A DNA stretch of 64,000 bases from Pseudomonadales bacterium (GTDB taxonomy: Bacteria > Pseudomonadota > Gammaproteobacteria > Pseudomonadales > DC-out160). This document shows, in pieces, positions 17,272-24,656 of this stretch; positions within the stretch are counted from its first letter, which is position 1, and each line of letters begins with the position of its first letter. The translations under genes and the position numbers were made by a program. The stretch spans positions 1 through 64,000 of the forward strand of contig JAHRWA010000065.1 of the NCBI GenBank assembly GCA_019090455.1, given 5' to 3'. The notes below the pieces were generated by a model. The model was not told the DNA's origin, made no database searches, and saw only the letters and a list, made by a program, of their open reading frames with translations.

Positions 17272-17839
17272 ACCGCCAATCCGATCCAGAATGAATCGCT
17301 TGATTGGATGATTCAGAATAAGTGACATAAACCTCCCCCAAGGGTTTGGGAAAGGTGATCGATAAATCCTTAAGACCCTCCAAAGAGTTCAGTCGAAAAT
17401 CAAATGAAAAGACCTGATAAAAACGTCTGTCACTAAAAGTGTAGGGCGTGTTGTTATTGTCTTGTAAAAACTGCGATTGAATAAATTGTCTCTTTAGAAC
17501 ATTCATCACCTGTTGTTGAGACGGGAATCGAATATTGGTATCAATCGTGTCGTTACCTATTTTTACTTTGAGTTTTGTTTTAAAAAGTTTTGTTACTTCG
17601 ATATAAAGTAATCCAAACTTGCCTTCTGGAAGAGACGCGATTACCGGTAGTGAGTAGTCGTGTGACCGGTGATTGAGGATACCCATGAAATCGAATTGCA
17701 CACGTAGTTCAATTAGGTTTCCTGGGCGTAGTGCTATCTTGGCTGTAGTGGAAGTGAGGCCGTGACTATGGGTGTTGGTACCTATCACCATGAGTAGCGT
17801 TAGGAAAAATAATTTCAACCTTAACCATCCTTGAGTCAA
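17255..17839 (-). CDS. Secreted protein of unknown function, partner of the YHYH lipoprotein
   Basis: This 194-residue protein has a signal peptide ending near THSHG (about residue 26) and a beta-rich mature part (TTAKIALRPGNLIELRVQFDF at the start). I do not recognise a family. It begins five bases after the end of the PEBP-YHYH lipoprotein on the same strand, so they form a tight operon and probably work together in the periplasm. Its last three bases overlap the right 17-bp direct repeat, so its C-terminus (FIPVR, stop) may be altered if that repeat was created by insertion. Confidence 0.65.
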   Translation of the reverse strand: MTQGWLRLKLFFLTLLMVIGTNTHSHGLTSTTAKIALRPGNLIELRVQFDFMGILNHRSHDYSLPVIASLPEGKFGLLYIEVTKLFKTKLKVKIGNDTIDTNIRFPSQQQVMNVLKRQFIQSQFLQDNNNTPYTFSDRRFYQVFSFDFRLNSLEGLKDLSITFPKPLGEVYVTYSESSNQAIHSGSDWRFIPVR

Positions 17840-17844
17840 TTTAA

Positions 17845-19977
17845 TTAATCGAATGGCGTAAAGTCTAAGGTATCGTCAGGCACGCTACGTTCTGAGCAAA
17901 TGGTTTCTGTTTCATCGCTATCGGCGTTGTTTTTATTGGCCCGGTACCGAAACTCAAAACAAGTTGTTGTATCACTGAATCCGGCATCTGATGAGTCGAG
18001 TATACGCCACAGTACTTGAGCCGTATCGCCGGCGCTTAAGAATGAGAGGCTGGCATCGGTGACCATGAATTCTGTGGTGCTGTAGGTTTTGCCGTCATAC
18101 GTGGTAGTTGAGTTAGACGTCACGGTTCCTTCCATGGGGTCGCCTAGGGTCTGTCCGCTCCAGCCGGTTCGATCGCTGGCTAGCCGGGTATTTTCTGCTC
18201 CTGGGTTGCCTACGTCTTCCAGTTGTTCTCCCATATAGCAACCGATGGTGTAGGGCGCATCTTTTGTCGTGTAGTAGACGTAGCCAGAGGTAGCACCGTC
18301 GGCATTTAAATCATAGGCGTTGCAGTCATTTAAAGGGTTTGAACCGTCTATGACATCAGAGGGCCGATAGTCTAGATGTTCGTAGAGTCCTCCACCGTAA
18401 TTCATTTCGGTAACAAAATTGCCTGAAGCATCGGCACTGACTCCATGTGTTGTCTCGGTAATGGTTCCGCCACCTTGGCCAAAGTAGAGCGGAATGCCAT
18501 CGGTCATATAAGCGATGGGTTTGCTGGGGTCATGAACGTCCATCAGGCAAACCGGAGCACCGTGCATATGATAGCCTTCGCCATTGGGTGAGTGGCCATA
18601 GCATTGATCCACTTCACCTAGCACAACGGTATCTCTATCGTCATAGTCAAAGCCATCTGTGGGTCCGCAGGTGGCTGCACTTCCGCCTGAGCCTTGCTTG
18701 TAATAAGGCAGGATTATTTGTCCATCGACGGTGATGCCTAACGTCTCCACGCCATCGCAGGTCAAATTATTATTCACACCGGTTAAGAATGTGGGGCTGA
18801 TCTTGATGGAATGTCCCGATTCAGAAGGTAATGCCAATCGACCAATCCAACGGGTGATACCTACTTGAACCTGCTGTTCAGTCAGGGACGTTTTCAAACC
18901 GTCTGCAATATGAGAAATAATATCCATTTGATTATTCTCCTCGTCACAGTTAATGCTTCGGTGCAGACGTGAATACTCATTAAAATGCGCTGTTTTCTCA
19001 TCACAAGTGGAAGCAACGGCGGTGGGCACATGGAGGTCGCTAGCGAGTGAGGCTGCATCATATCGGATTCGCTGTGTGATCAAAGTCTGCGATTCTACCA
19101 ATACAGATTGCGCCGCCGTGATCACTTCTTCTTGAGTTGCGGTGGTTGTTAAATCCAGTTCTTCTGAAAGTGCATAGAGGGTAAAGGTAAAGAGTGTTGA
19201 TACGCCGGCACCTTCGGGACAAGGCGCTGAGAATGCGATATCGCCGGCATCCGATATTGCTTGAGTGGTCATGTCACCCTGTGCTGCCGTTCCAATAGAG
19301 AAGTCACCTTCTGGTAGCGTCAGAGTCGATGCCGGGATATTAAATAAAGTGAAGTGTGCATTCGTACTGTCATCGCTTGCCTGAGAGTGTAGGGTCAGCG
19401 CCAAAAATGTCGCAGTGCTCGGAATATCGCTCCATGAAAGTAAAGGTGAGGTGCCCCCAGTAATGGCATCAGAAACGGTGGCGCCATCACAAGTGTAGGA
19501 TAAAGGTAAATTAAATCGCGTACTGCCGGTATCTTTAAACGCATCGCTATAGAGAACTATGTCACTACTCGAATTCGTCGTGGCGAAAATGGATACGGTG
19601 TCGGCAGCGCTATCCACTGTCCCGTCATTGATGGTTAAGGAGAAAACATAAGTACCCTCTTCATCAGCTGTAAAAGTCGGTTGTGCGACGGAGCTAGAAC
19701 TGAGCGTCGCAGCGCTATTGTTAGGCGCGGAAGATAGGCTCCAGGAGTAGCTTAAACTGTCGTCATCTGCGTCACTGCTAGCAGAACCATCCAAGCTGAA
19801 AAGCTCACCGGTTTCCACAGCGCCATCGCTTCCCGCGGATGCCACGGGAGTGTTGTTGTCTGAGTTGGTCGTGTTGTCATTGTTCCCTGTGTCGTTGTCG
19901 GTATTGTCGGAGCCACCGCCACAGCCTACTGAAATGATTGCCATGCTGGTGATAAAGGCGAAGTGAATTGCTTTCAT
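17845..19977 (-). CDS. Lipoprotein with PKD-like, PEBP (YbhB/YbcL) and YHYH domains
   Basis: The 710-residue product starts with a lipoprotein signal (SVGC) and an Asn/Asp-rich linker. About residues 43-135 resemble a PKD/REJ-type domain (PVASAGSDGAVETGELFSLDG, TADEEGTYVFSLTINDG). About 145-310 match the YbhB/YbcL branch of the phosphatidylethanolamine-binding family (LPLSYTCDGATVSD, SPLLSWSDIPSTATFLALTL, HFTLFNIPAS). The rest matches the YHYH domain (GEGYHMHGAPVCLMD, IAYMTDGIPLYFGQGG, TKDAPYTIGCY). The function is unknown. ATG at 19977 follows a GGGA box; an upstream ATG at 19998 would add seven residues. It heads a two-gene operon. Confidence 0.8.
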   Translation of the reverse strand: MKAIHFAFITSMAIISVGCGGGSDNTDNDTGNNDNTTNSDNNTPVASAGSDGAVETGELFSLDGSASSDADDDSLSYSWSLSSAPNNSAATLSSSSVAQPTFTADEEGTYVFSLTINDGTVDSAADTVSIFATTNSSSDIVLYSDAFKDTGSTRFNLPLSYTCDGATVSDAITGGTSPLLSWSDIPSTATFLALTLHSQASDDSTNAHFTLFNIPASTLTLPEGDFSIGTAAQGDMTTQAISDAGDIAFSAPCPEGAGVSTLFTFTLYALSEELDLTTTATQEEVITAAQSVLVESQTLITQRIRYDAASLASDLHVPTAVASTCDEKTAHFNEYSRLHRSINCDEENNQMDIISHIADGLKTSLTEQQVQVGITRWIGRLALPSESGHSIKISPTFLTGVNNNLTCDGVETLGITVDGQIILPYYKQGSGGSAATCGPTDGFDYDDRDTVVLGEVDQCYGHSPNGEGYHMHGAPVCLMDVHDPSKPIAYMTDGIPLYFGQGGGTITETTHGVSADASGNFVTEMNYGGGLYEHLDYRPSDVIDGSNPLNDCNAYDLNADGATSGYVYYTTKDAPYTIGCYMGEQLEDVGNPGAENTRLASDRTGWSGQTLGDPMEGTVTSNSTTTYDGKTYSTTEFMVTDASLSFLSAGDTAQVLWRILDSSDAGFSDTTTCFEFRYRANKNNADSDETETICSERSVPDDTLDFTPFD

Positions 19978-20291
19978 AAAAATCCCGTACGCTGACATTG
20001 GAAAGGGTGGGGAAAGTGAAATAGGGTTCTAATTTATTGTAGGTGAAGAATTGTAGGTGCAGAATTGTGAGGGTATGTGGGTAAATGGGGATAGGCGAAT
20101 AGGCGATAGAAAGAGCAATGACGCTCTAGCCGATTCGATCAGCTATTTTGTCTATAAACAAATATATACCGACATATTTATACTAAATTGGCCCTTGGTA
20201 GGACAGCGAGCGACTAAACAAGGCAGCCGTCTTAAGCTGCTAGTTACATAGGCTTCTGGTTGAACTAGTGTGTATTTAAATATAGATATAA
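19978..20291. other. Gene-free stretch with a 14-bp repeat
   Basis: About 310 bases hold no convincing gene. ATTGTAGGTGAAGA at 20036-20049 is followed by ATTGTAGGTGCAGA at 20050-20063, and then a partial third copy. The stretch separates the YHYH operon from the toxin-antitoxin island and probably carries the left boundary of that island. Confidence 0.5.
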
Positions 20292-20492
20292 GTGTATATT
20301 AAAGTGATAGCCGCTGCGGGCAATAAGCCTGTGGCCATACTGAATCGCAATAAGGTTGAAGGCTATTTTGTACCGGCTAGTGCGGTGGAGAAAATTTCTT
20401 TCGAGCCTGCTGATAGTGGAGCCGTAGTGGCTGCATTAGCAAAACGGAAAACGGCACTCGCTTCCACAGTGGAATATCTTCAGGATAAGTAA
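20292..20492 (+). CDS. Truncated Phd/YefM-type antitoxin
   Basis: The 66-residue product reads KVIAAAGNKPVAILNRNKVEGYFVPASAVE, the conserved middle of the Phd/YefM/StbD antitoxins. The usual N-terminal 15-20 residues that begin the DNA-binding fold are missing: a stop lies immediately upstream in the same frame and no other frame supplies them. It starts at a GTG. The stop abuts the Doc-like toxin start (20493) exactly. Toxin neutralisation might survive in the C-terminal half, but autoregulation by DNA binding is probably lost. Confidence 0.7.
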   Translation: MYIKVIAAAGNKPVAILNRNKVEGYFVPASAVEKISFEPADSGAVVAALAKRKTALASTVEYLQDK

Positions 20493-20840
20493 ATGTTCTT
20501 CCTCAAAGTAGATGATGTGATTCAAATTCACGATGACGTCATTAGATCTGATGAATTGCAAGGCTTAGCAGGGGGTAAATCTATTGAGGCTGTAATCGGT
20601 CGGATAGACAACCGCATCAGTTATGGTCTTATCGCGGATGTGTTTGAATTAGCCGCGTGTTATGTGTTTAACGATGCCAATAAAAGAACCGCATTTGTTG
20701 CAATGGATATTTGCCATGCTCTCAATGGACTCGAATTGGAATACGAAACTATTGAAGCAGGCGACAAGATTAGAAAGGTCGCTCAAAATAGTATTGATGA
20801 AGTAGAGTTGGCTGAGTGGCTGCGAAGTAAGAACCTGTAG
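20493..20840 (+). CDS. Doc-like toxin, catalytic-histidine segment missing
   Basis: The 115-residue product belongs to the Fic/Doc death-on-curing toxins: LKVDDVIQIHDDVI at the start, GGKSIEAVIGRIDNRISYG, ADVFELAACYVFNDANKRTAFVAMDICHALNG, and a C-terminal helix. Doc proteins phosphorylate elongation factor Tu. The family loop has a segment ending Gly-His before FNDANKR; here Ala-Ala-Cys-Tyr runs directly into Val-Phe-Asn-Asp, so about eight residues including the catalytic His are absent. The reading frame is kept. Toxicity is therefore doubtful. Confidence 0.75.
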   Translation: MFFLKVDDVIQIHDDVIRSDELQGLAGGKSIEAVIGRIDNRISYGLIADVFELAACYVFNDANKRTAFVAMDICHALNGLELEYETIEAGDKIRKVAQNSIDEVELAEWLRSKNL

Positions 20841-20870
20841 CCTCACAATCAAAATAGAATGCGGGGGGTT

Positions 20871-20939
20871 GGTAAGGGTCAATGGTAGACCCCTCGTTCT
20901 GATATTATATCCGCGGATTCATATAATATCCCCTTACCC
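20871..20939. terminator. Stem-loop between converging doc and hicB
   Basis: GATATTATAT at 20901-20910 pairs perfectly with ATATAATATC at 20921-20930 around a 10-base loop. An outer pairing of GGTAAGGG (20871-20878) with CCCTTACC (20931-20938) extends the structure. The location between two converging genes fits a bidirectional terminator. Confidence 0.5.
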
Positions 20940-20955
20940 TCTCATTACTTAAGTA

Positions 20956-21291
20956 TTACATGCTGGCTTCACGGTTTAGAACATCTGAGGCCCACTGATT
21001 AATACTGACACCACTTAACTCCGCCGCAGTAGCCACAGCTGCATGTACTTCTGGCTTTAGTCTCAGCATGAGCTTGCCAGAATAAGGCTTCAGTGGAGTT
21101 TTACCCACCGCCTTACAAGTTTTCAAGTAGTCTTCAACGGCTTCTTCAAACGCCTTTTTTAATTCAGAAATAGACTCACCGTGAAAGCCAATCGTATCTT
21201 CAATGCCGGCGATGTGCCCGATAAAACTCTCGTCTTCAGAACTAAACTCAATACGAGCAGCGTAACCTCGATAGGTTAAAGAGTTATTCAT
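20956..21291 (-). CDS. hicB: HicB-type antitoxin
   Basis: The 111-residue protein has the HicB N-terminal fold (RIEFSSEDESFIGHIAGI, TIGFHGESISELKKAFEEAVEDYL) and a ribbon-helix-helix C-terminus (GKLMLRLKPEVHAAVATAAELSGVSINQWASDVL) that should bind DNA. HicB neutralises the HicA mRNA interferase and represses the operon. It is downstream of hicA with a few bases of overlap at the hicA stop, so translation is coupled. Both domains look complete. Confidence 0.85.
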   Translation of the reverse strand: MNNSLTYRGYAARIEFSSEDESFIGHIAGIEDTIGFHGESISELKKAFEEAVEDYLKTCKAVGKTPLKPYSGKLMLRLKPEVHAAVATAAELSGVSINQWASDVLNREASM

Positions 21292-21542
21292 GGTTCCACT
21301 CCTAATTGTTTGAGAAATTTTCGAGTATCCCTTACTTGGTATGGTTTTGCTTCCTTTTTAGGGTGGGGTCGATGAAAGGTAGCAATGACGCCATCTTTAT
21401 GAAATCTTACTCGAGAGCCACTACCCTCAATTACTTCGGCCCCAGCTGAAAGAAGGAGAGATTCAATATCCTTCCATACCATTGACGCAGAAATAGGGTC
21501 GTTAAAGACCGATGCAAGTGTGCGTTTTTGTTTTGAATTCAT
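21288..21542 (-). CDS. hicA: HicA-type toxin
   Basis: HicA is a small double-stranded-RNA-binding-fold ribonuclease that cleaves mRNA. The protein (84 residues from the ATG at 21542) has WKDIESLLLSAGAEVIEGSGSRVRFHKDGVIATFHRPHP, which carries the conserved histidine in the family context, and ends in VRDTRKFLKQLGVEP. The upstream in-frame start would read through the operator palindrome, so ATG 21542 is preferred. It leads the hicAB operon, with an inverted repeat just upstream. This is the only toxin-antitoxin pair in the island without visible damage. Confidence 0.85.
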   Translation of the reverse strand: MNSKQKRTLASVFNDPISASMVWKDIESLLLSAGAEVIEGSGSRVRFHKDGVIATFHRPHPKKEAKPYQVRDTRKFLKQLGVEP

Positions 21543-21548
21543 AAAACG

Positions 21549-21573
21549 AATGATATCACAAAACGATATCATT
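21549..21573. promoter_or_regulatory. Palindromic operator upstream of hicAB
   Basis: AATGATATC (21549-21557) and GATATCATT (21565-21573) form an exact inverted repeat with a 7-base centre. The palindrome ends seven bases upstream of the hicA ATG (minus strand), where a HicB ribbon-helix-helix dimer would be expected to bind. The link to HicB is inferred from position and symmetry. Confidence 0.7.
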
Positions 21574-21857
21574 TCAAGCGGGACTCTGAAAGACTGTGCC
21601 CCGAATCCAAGTATAAGATAAGGGGTTAAGTCACATGTTTCGTATATTAGATATTATGGACCCCTTATCCATTTAGTTAGGAAAAGGGAGCTTTTTAAGA
21701 TATACGCTCACTCCGCCATTGATGTTTCTGTGCTGTTAGCGCCTCCCAAAAAGCGCGTTTTTCCAATCAAATCACGCCAATAAATTATCGAATTGCGTCA
21801 TTTATCGTGCCAAAATATTGAGTATTGCGCCAATATAGGCTTGAATAACGTCAAGTA
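21574..21857. other. Gene-free stretch with a 10-bp inverted repeat
   Basis: GATAAGGGGT at 21617-21626 and ACCCCTTATC at 21660-21669 are exact inverse copies separated by 33 AT-rich bases. Similar arms occur on the other side of hicAB (20871-20939). The rest of the stretch holds no gene and no readable N-terminus for the truncated Fic gene that follows. Confidence 0.5.
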
Positions 21858-22490
21858 GTGACACAAAAGATTGGCGGGTCTGTTTACAAACCTTGTGATA
21901 TTACGCAGGTTATCGAGGACATGTTTCATCTTATTTTGCTCAAAGCGAGTCATATCGAGGACCCCTTTGAACAAGCCTTTTTTATTATGGTACATATTCC
22001 CTATTTACAGCCATTTGAAGACGTGAATAAACGAGTTTCTCGGATCGGGGCTAATATTGCTTTCATTCAAAAAAATCTTTGTCCCTTAACTTTCATGGAT
22101 GTGCCTGCGAAAGCTTATATCGAATCGTTGCTGGGTGTTTATGAGATGAATCGCGTTGAGTTACTTTGGGATTTATTTGTCTGGGCTGATGAACGGTCAA
22201 CGAAAAAATATATTCAAGTGAAAGATGCAATCGAACAGCCAGATCCAGTACGGTTAAAGTATCGGAATGAGCTGCACGAATTGGTGGGGCAGGTCATCAG
22301 AGAAAAAATTTACCCCTACGATAATCATATTCGTAAGGCAGCTGCGAATATCATCGCGAAGGATAGCGACTGTGAAAAATTTATTATAATGGTTAAGGAA
22401 GATATCACGCGTTTGCATGAAGGGGTTTTGGTGAGATATCGATTAAAGGTTTCTGAATACAACGAGTGGAGAAAATTACTTTGTGTGTGA
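21858..22490 (+). pseudogene. N-terminally truncated Fic family protein
   Basis: The 210-residue frame begins in mid-domain (GGSVYKPCDITQVIEDMFH) and continues IEDPFEQAFFIMVHIPYLQPFEDVNKRVSRIGANI, then FMDVPAKAYIESLLGVYEMNRVELL. This is the Fic subfamily with Gln in place of His in the HPFxxxNKR motif. Fic proteins transfer AMP or other groups to target proteins; the Gln-containing group may act otherwise. The N-terminal part of the family is missing and no matching sequence lies upstream. The GTG at 21858 is an arbitrary start. Confidence 0.65.
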
Positions 22491-22505
22491 TTGACCCTTA
22501 AGGGC

Positions 22506-22538
22506 CAATAAGCAATCCGGCACTTGCATTGCTTATTG
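22506..22538. terminator. Hairpin between the Fic fragment and the GST gene
   Basis: CAATAAGCAAT at 22506-22516 and ATTGCTTATTG at 22528-22538 form an exact 11-bp stem with an 11-base loop between converging genes. This position suggests a bidirectional terminator. Confidence 0.55.
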
Positions 22539-22563
22539 ACGATTATTCAAATAGTGATAGGTC

Positions 22564-23169
22564 TTAACCCAAGCCTTCCGCTTTTAGTGTTGCTTGTACG
22601 CTGGGTCTGCTCATTACTTTCCCCATATAAGATGCCACTTTGGGCCAAGGTGAGAGGTCCATCTGCAAGAATGATGTCCAACCCAAAACGGTGGTTAGGT
22701 AAGCGTCGGCAATGGTGAACTGATCTCCCGTTAAATATTGACGATTAGCCAGGTGTTTGTCGACATAGGTAAAACGCTTGCCTAGTAATTCGAGTGTGGC
22801 CGCTTTAATTTCATCGTTGCTAGCAGGATTAAACATAGGGCTGAAATTTTTATGCAGTTCTGCAGAAACGAAATTCATGATTTCAAGCACTCGATAACGC
22901 GAGGCATCGCCGACGGGGGGAAGCAGTTTTTTGTCGGGGTTATTGTCAGCGATATATTGCAATAAAACACTGACCTCAGTTAGGTTTTCCCCATTGTCGA
23001 GCTGAAGGGCTGGCACATATCCATTGGCATTGACTTCAAGGTAATTAGATCCAGATTCGGTTTTTTTTGTGGCGAGGTCGACTTTTTCCAACTCATATTG
23101 AAGACCGACTTCGTTTAGAGCAATGTGAACTGCCATTGAACAAGCGCCTGGGGCGTAATAAAGTTTCAT
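22564..23169 (-). CDS. gstA: Glutathione transferase (GstA, beta class)
   Basis: The 201-residue protein starts MKLYYAPGACSMAVHIAL, with the Cys10 that is characteristic of the beta-class bacterial GST active site. The thioredoxin-fold half continues to NLTEVSVLLQYIAD, and the helical half includes LTGDQFTIADAYLTTVLGW. It conjugates or binds glutathione and electrophiles in the cytosol. A ribosome-binding GGAAC lies upstream of the ATG at 23169. It is transcribed alone and ends at a hairpin shared with the Fic fragment. Confidence 0.9.
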   Translation of the reverse strand: MKLYYAPGACSMAVHIALNEVGLQYELEKVDLATKKTESGSNYLEVNANGYVPALQLDNGENLTEVSVLLQYIADNNPDKKLLPPVGDASRYRVLEIMNFVSAELHKNFSPMFNPASNDEIKAATLELLGKRFTYVDKHLANRQYLTGDQFTIADAYLTTVLGWTSFLQMDLSPWPKVASYMGKVMSRPSVQATLKAEGLG

Positions 23170-23242
23170 GGAGTGAGTTCCTTTGTGATATTGAATTGAT
23201 CGGATTAAGTTTGATATGTTGGCTTTCAGCTAGGAAATTGGT

Positions 23243-23281
23243 TTGAAGCACTGGCTTGAAGCACTGGCTTGAAGCTTTGGC
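23243..23281. repeat. 13-bp tandem repeat, three copies
   Basis: TTGAAGCACTGGC occurs twice in tandem (23243-23255 and 23256-23268) and a third, slightly diverged copy follows (23269-23281). It lies in the promoter region of the GST gene. Confidence 0.8.
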
Positions 23282-23374
23282 AAGTAAACAACACTTAGCC
23301 TTACGCTGCAAAGTTTTCTAACCGCATTTAGCACAAGAAAATGATTAATCATATTTATAGAAAACGTCGTGCTT

Positions 23375-24379
23375 CTAAGCTCGGAGTGTAGTCATAATGC
23401 GAGACAGTTGTTCATCATCCTTCGACAGAAAATTAGATGAAGTTCTATCGGTAAAGTCGCCGTAACGTTGTTTGAACGCAATGGCCACTGCTTCAGGTTC
23501 GCCAACGACTGCAAACGCTTCTAAAATTTCATCAGTAATCAGCGCGCCCATCTGATCCCACTTACCTTCTTTCGACATTCGGTTTAGTTCAGGTTGGAGT
23601 TCGCCCCAGCCGTGTATGGCGAGTACCCGTTGATAAGCGGGTGTTGAGCCGTAGAAAGCAAGTTGTTTGCAGGTGGCCTTTTTATTCTTCACAAACTCCT
23701 CTTCTGATCGGCCCGTTACCACAAAGGCAGGATACGATATTTGAAAGTCTTTTCGGCTGCGACCACTCTTGGCTAGGCCAGATTCGATAGCGGGTAGGGA
23801 TACTTCACGAATGTATTTCTCGGTGGTGAAGGCATGTAAAATGACGCCATCGGCTACCTCACCCGCGACTTCTGTCATTAGGGGGCCGACGCCGGCGAGT
23901 AGGACTTTAGGTGCGCCATATTCGGTATCTTGTGGGGTAAACATAGGTGTCATTAGGCTATGGGTATAAAAGTCGCCTCGAAAATCAAGTGGCTCACCTT
24001 CGTACCAACAGGCCCAAATCGCCCTCATTGCTAGAATCAATTCCCGCATTCTTTTAGCGGGTGATGACCAAGGCATACTAAATCGTTTGGTGATGTGAGG
24101 TTGTATCTGAGAACCCAAGCCCATGACAAAGCGGCCCTTGGAAAAACTATTCAGATCATGAGCAATGTTGGCGAGTAACATAGGCGTTCTGGAGAAAGCC
24201 ACGGCAATGGATGTCATCAGCTCGATACGTTCGCTGTTTTGTGCCGCTAGTAATAGGGGGAAAAAAGGGTCGTGACTGGTTTCAACGGAGGTTGCTCCGT
24301 CATATCCTGCTGCTTCCAGTTTTTGCACGCTTCCAGGGACAGCATTTAAATTGGTACTCAGGCCTCTATCTATTTTCAT
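23375..24379 (-). CDS. LLM-class flavin/F420-dependent oxidoreductase
   Basis: The 334-residue protein belongs to the luciferase-like monooxygenase superfamily and resembles the TIGR03617 group: GYDGATSVETSHDPFFPLLLAAQNSERIELMTSIAVAF at the start, MLLANIAHDLNSFSKGRFVMGLG, and VLLAGVGPLMTEVAGEVADGVILHAF. The superfamily fold is a TIM barrel. Some of that group use coenzyme F420, but the cofactor cannot be read here. ATG at 24379 follows GGAGAAT. It is divergent from the peroxiredoxin gene across a 20-bp hairpin. Confidence 0.8.
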   Translation of the reverse strand: MKIDRGLSTNLNAVPGSVQKLEAAGYDGATSVETSHDPFFPLLLAAQNSERIELMTSIAVAFSRTPMLLANIAHDLNSFSKGRFVMGLGSQIQPHITKRFSMPWSSPAKRMRELILAMRAIWACWYEGEPLDFRGDFYTHSLMTPMFTPQDTEYGAPKVLLAGVGPLMTEVAGEVADGVILHAFTTEKYIREVSLPAIESGLAKSGRSRKDFQISYPAFVVTGRSEEEFVKNKKATCKQLAFYGSTPAYQRVLAIHGWGELQPELNRMSKEGKWDQMGALITDEILEAFAVVGEPEAVAIAFKQRYGDFTDRTSSNFLSKDDEQLSRIMTTLRA

Positions 24380-24494
24380 ATTGATTCTCCGTTAATCCAA
24401 GCTGCTTTTATTGTTGATGATTGTAGTGGTGATTTTGTTGGTGTTACATAATCTGCGATTGCGAGGACTTGCGCAACTCCGTTGGTTTCCTGAT

Positions 24495-24537
24495 CGCCTT
24501 TATTCGCTGAGTAACAATTACTCAGCGAATAAAGGCG
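24495..24537. promoter_or_regulatory. Perfect 20-bp inverted repeat between divergent genes
   Basis: The arm CGCCTTTATTCGCTGAGTAA (24495-24514) is exactly complementary to 24518-24537 with only CAA between. It lies between the two start codons of divergently transcribed genes, so it is not an obvious terminator. It might be a leader structure, an insulator, or a mobile-element remnant. Confidence 0.7.
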
Positions 24538-24656
24538 AAAATAACCTGTAATCGTATTTAACGATTTATAAGATCAAAATAACTCGTTAGAGCGATTACT
24601 GATGCCACGCTATGATAAGGCTTAATTTATAAATCAGAGAGAAAGGGGAAACAAGC

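Noticed and set aside
20871-21669. Integron cassette with attC sites around hicAB
   Set aside because: The flanking stem-loops lack the GTTRRRY/RYYYAAC core of attC sites, and there is no integrase in the window.
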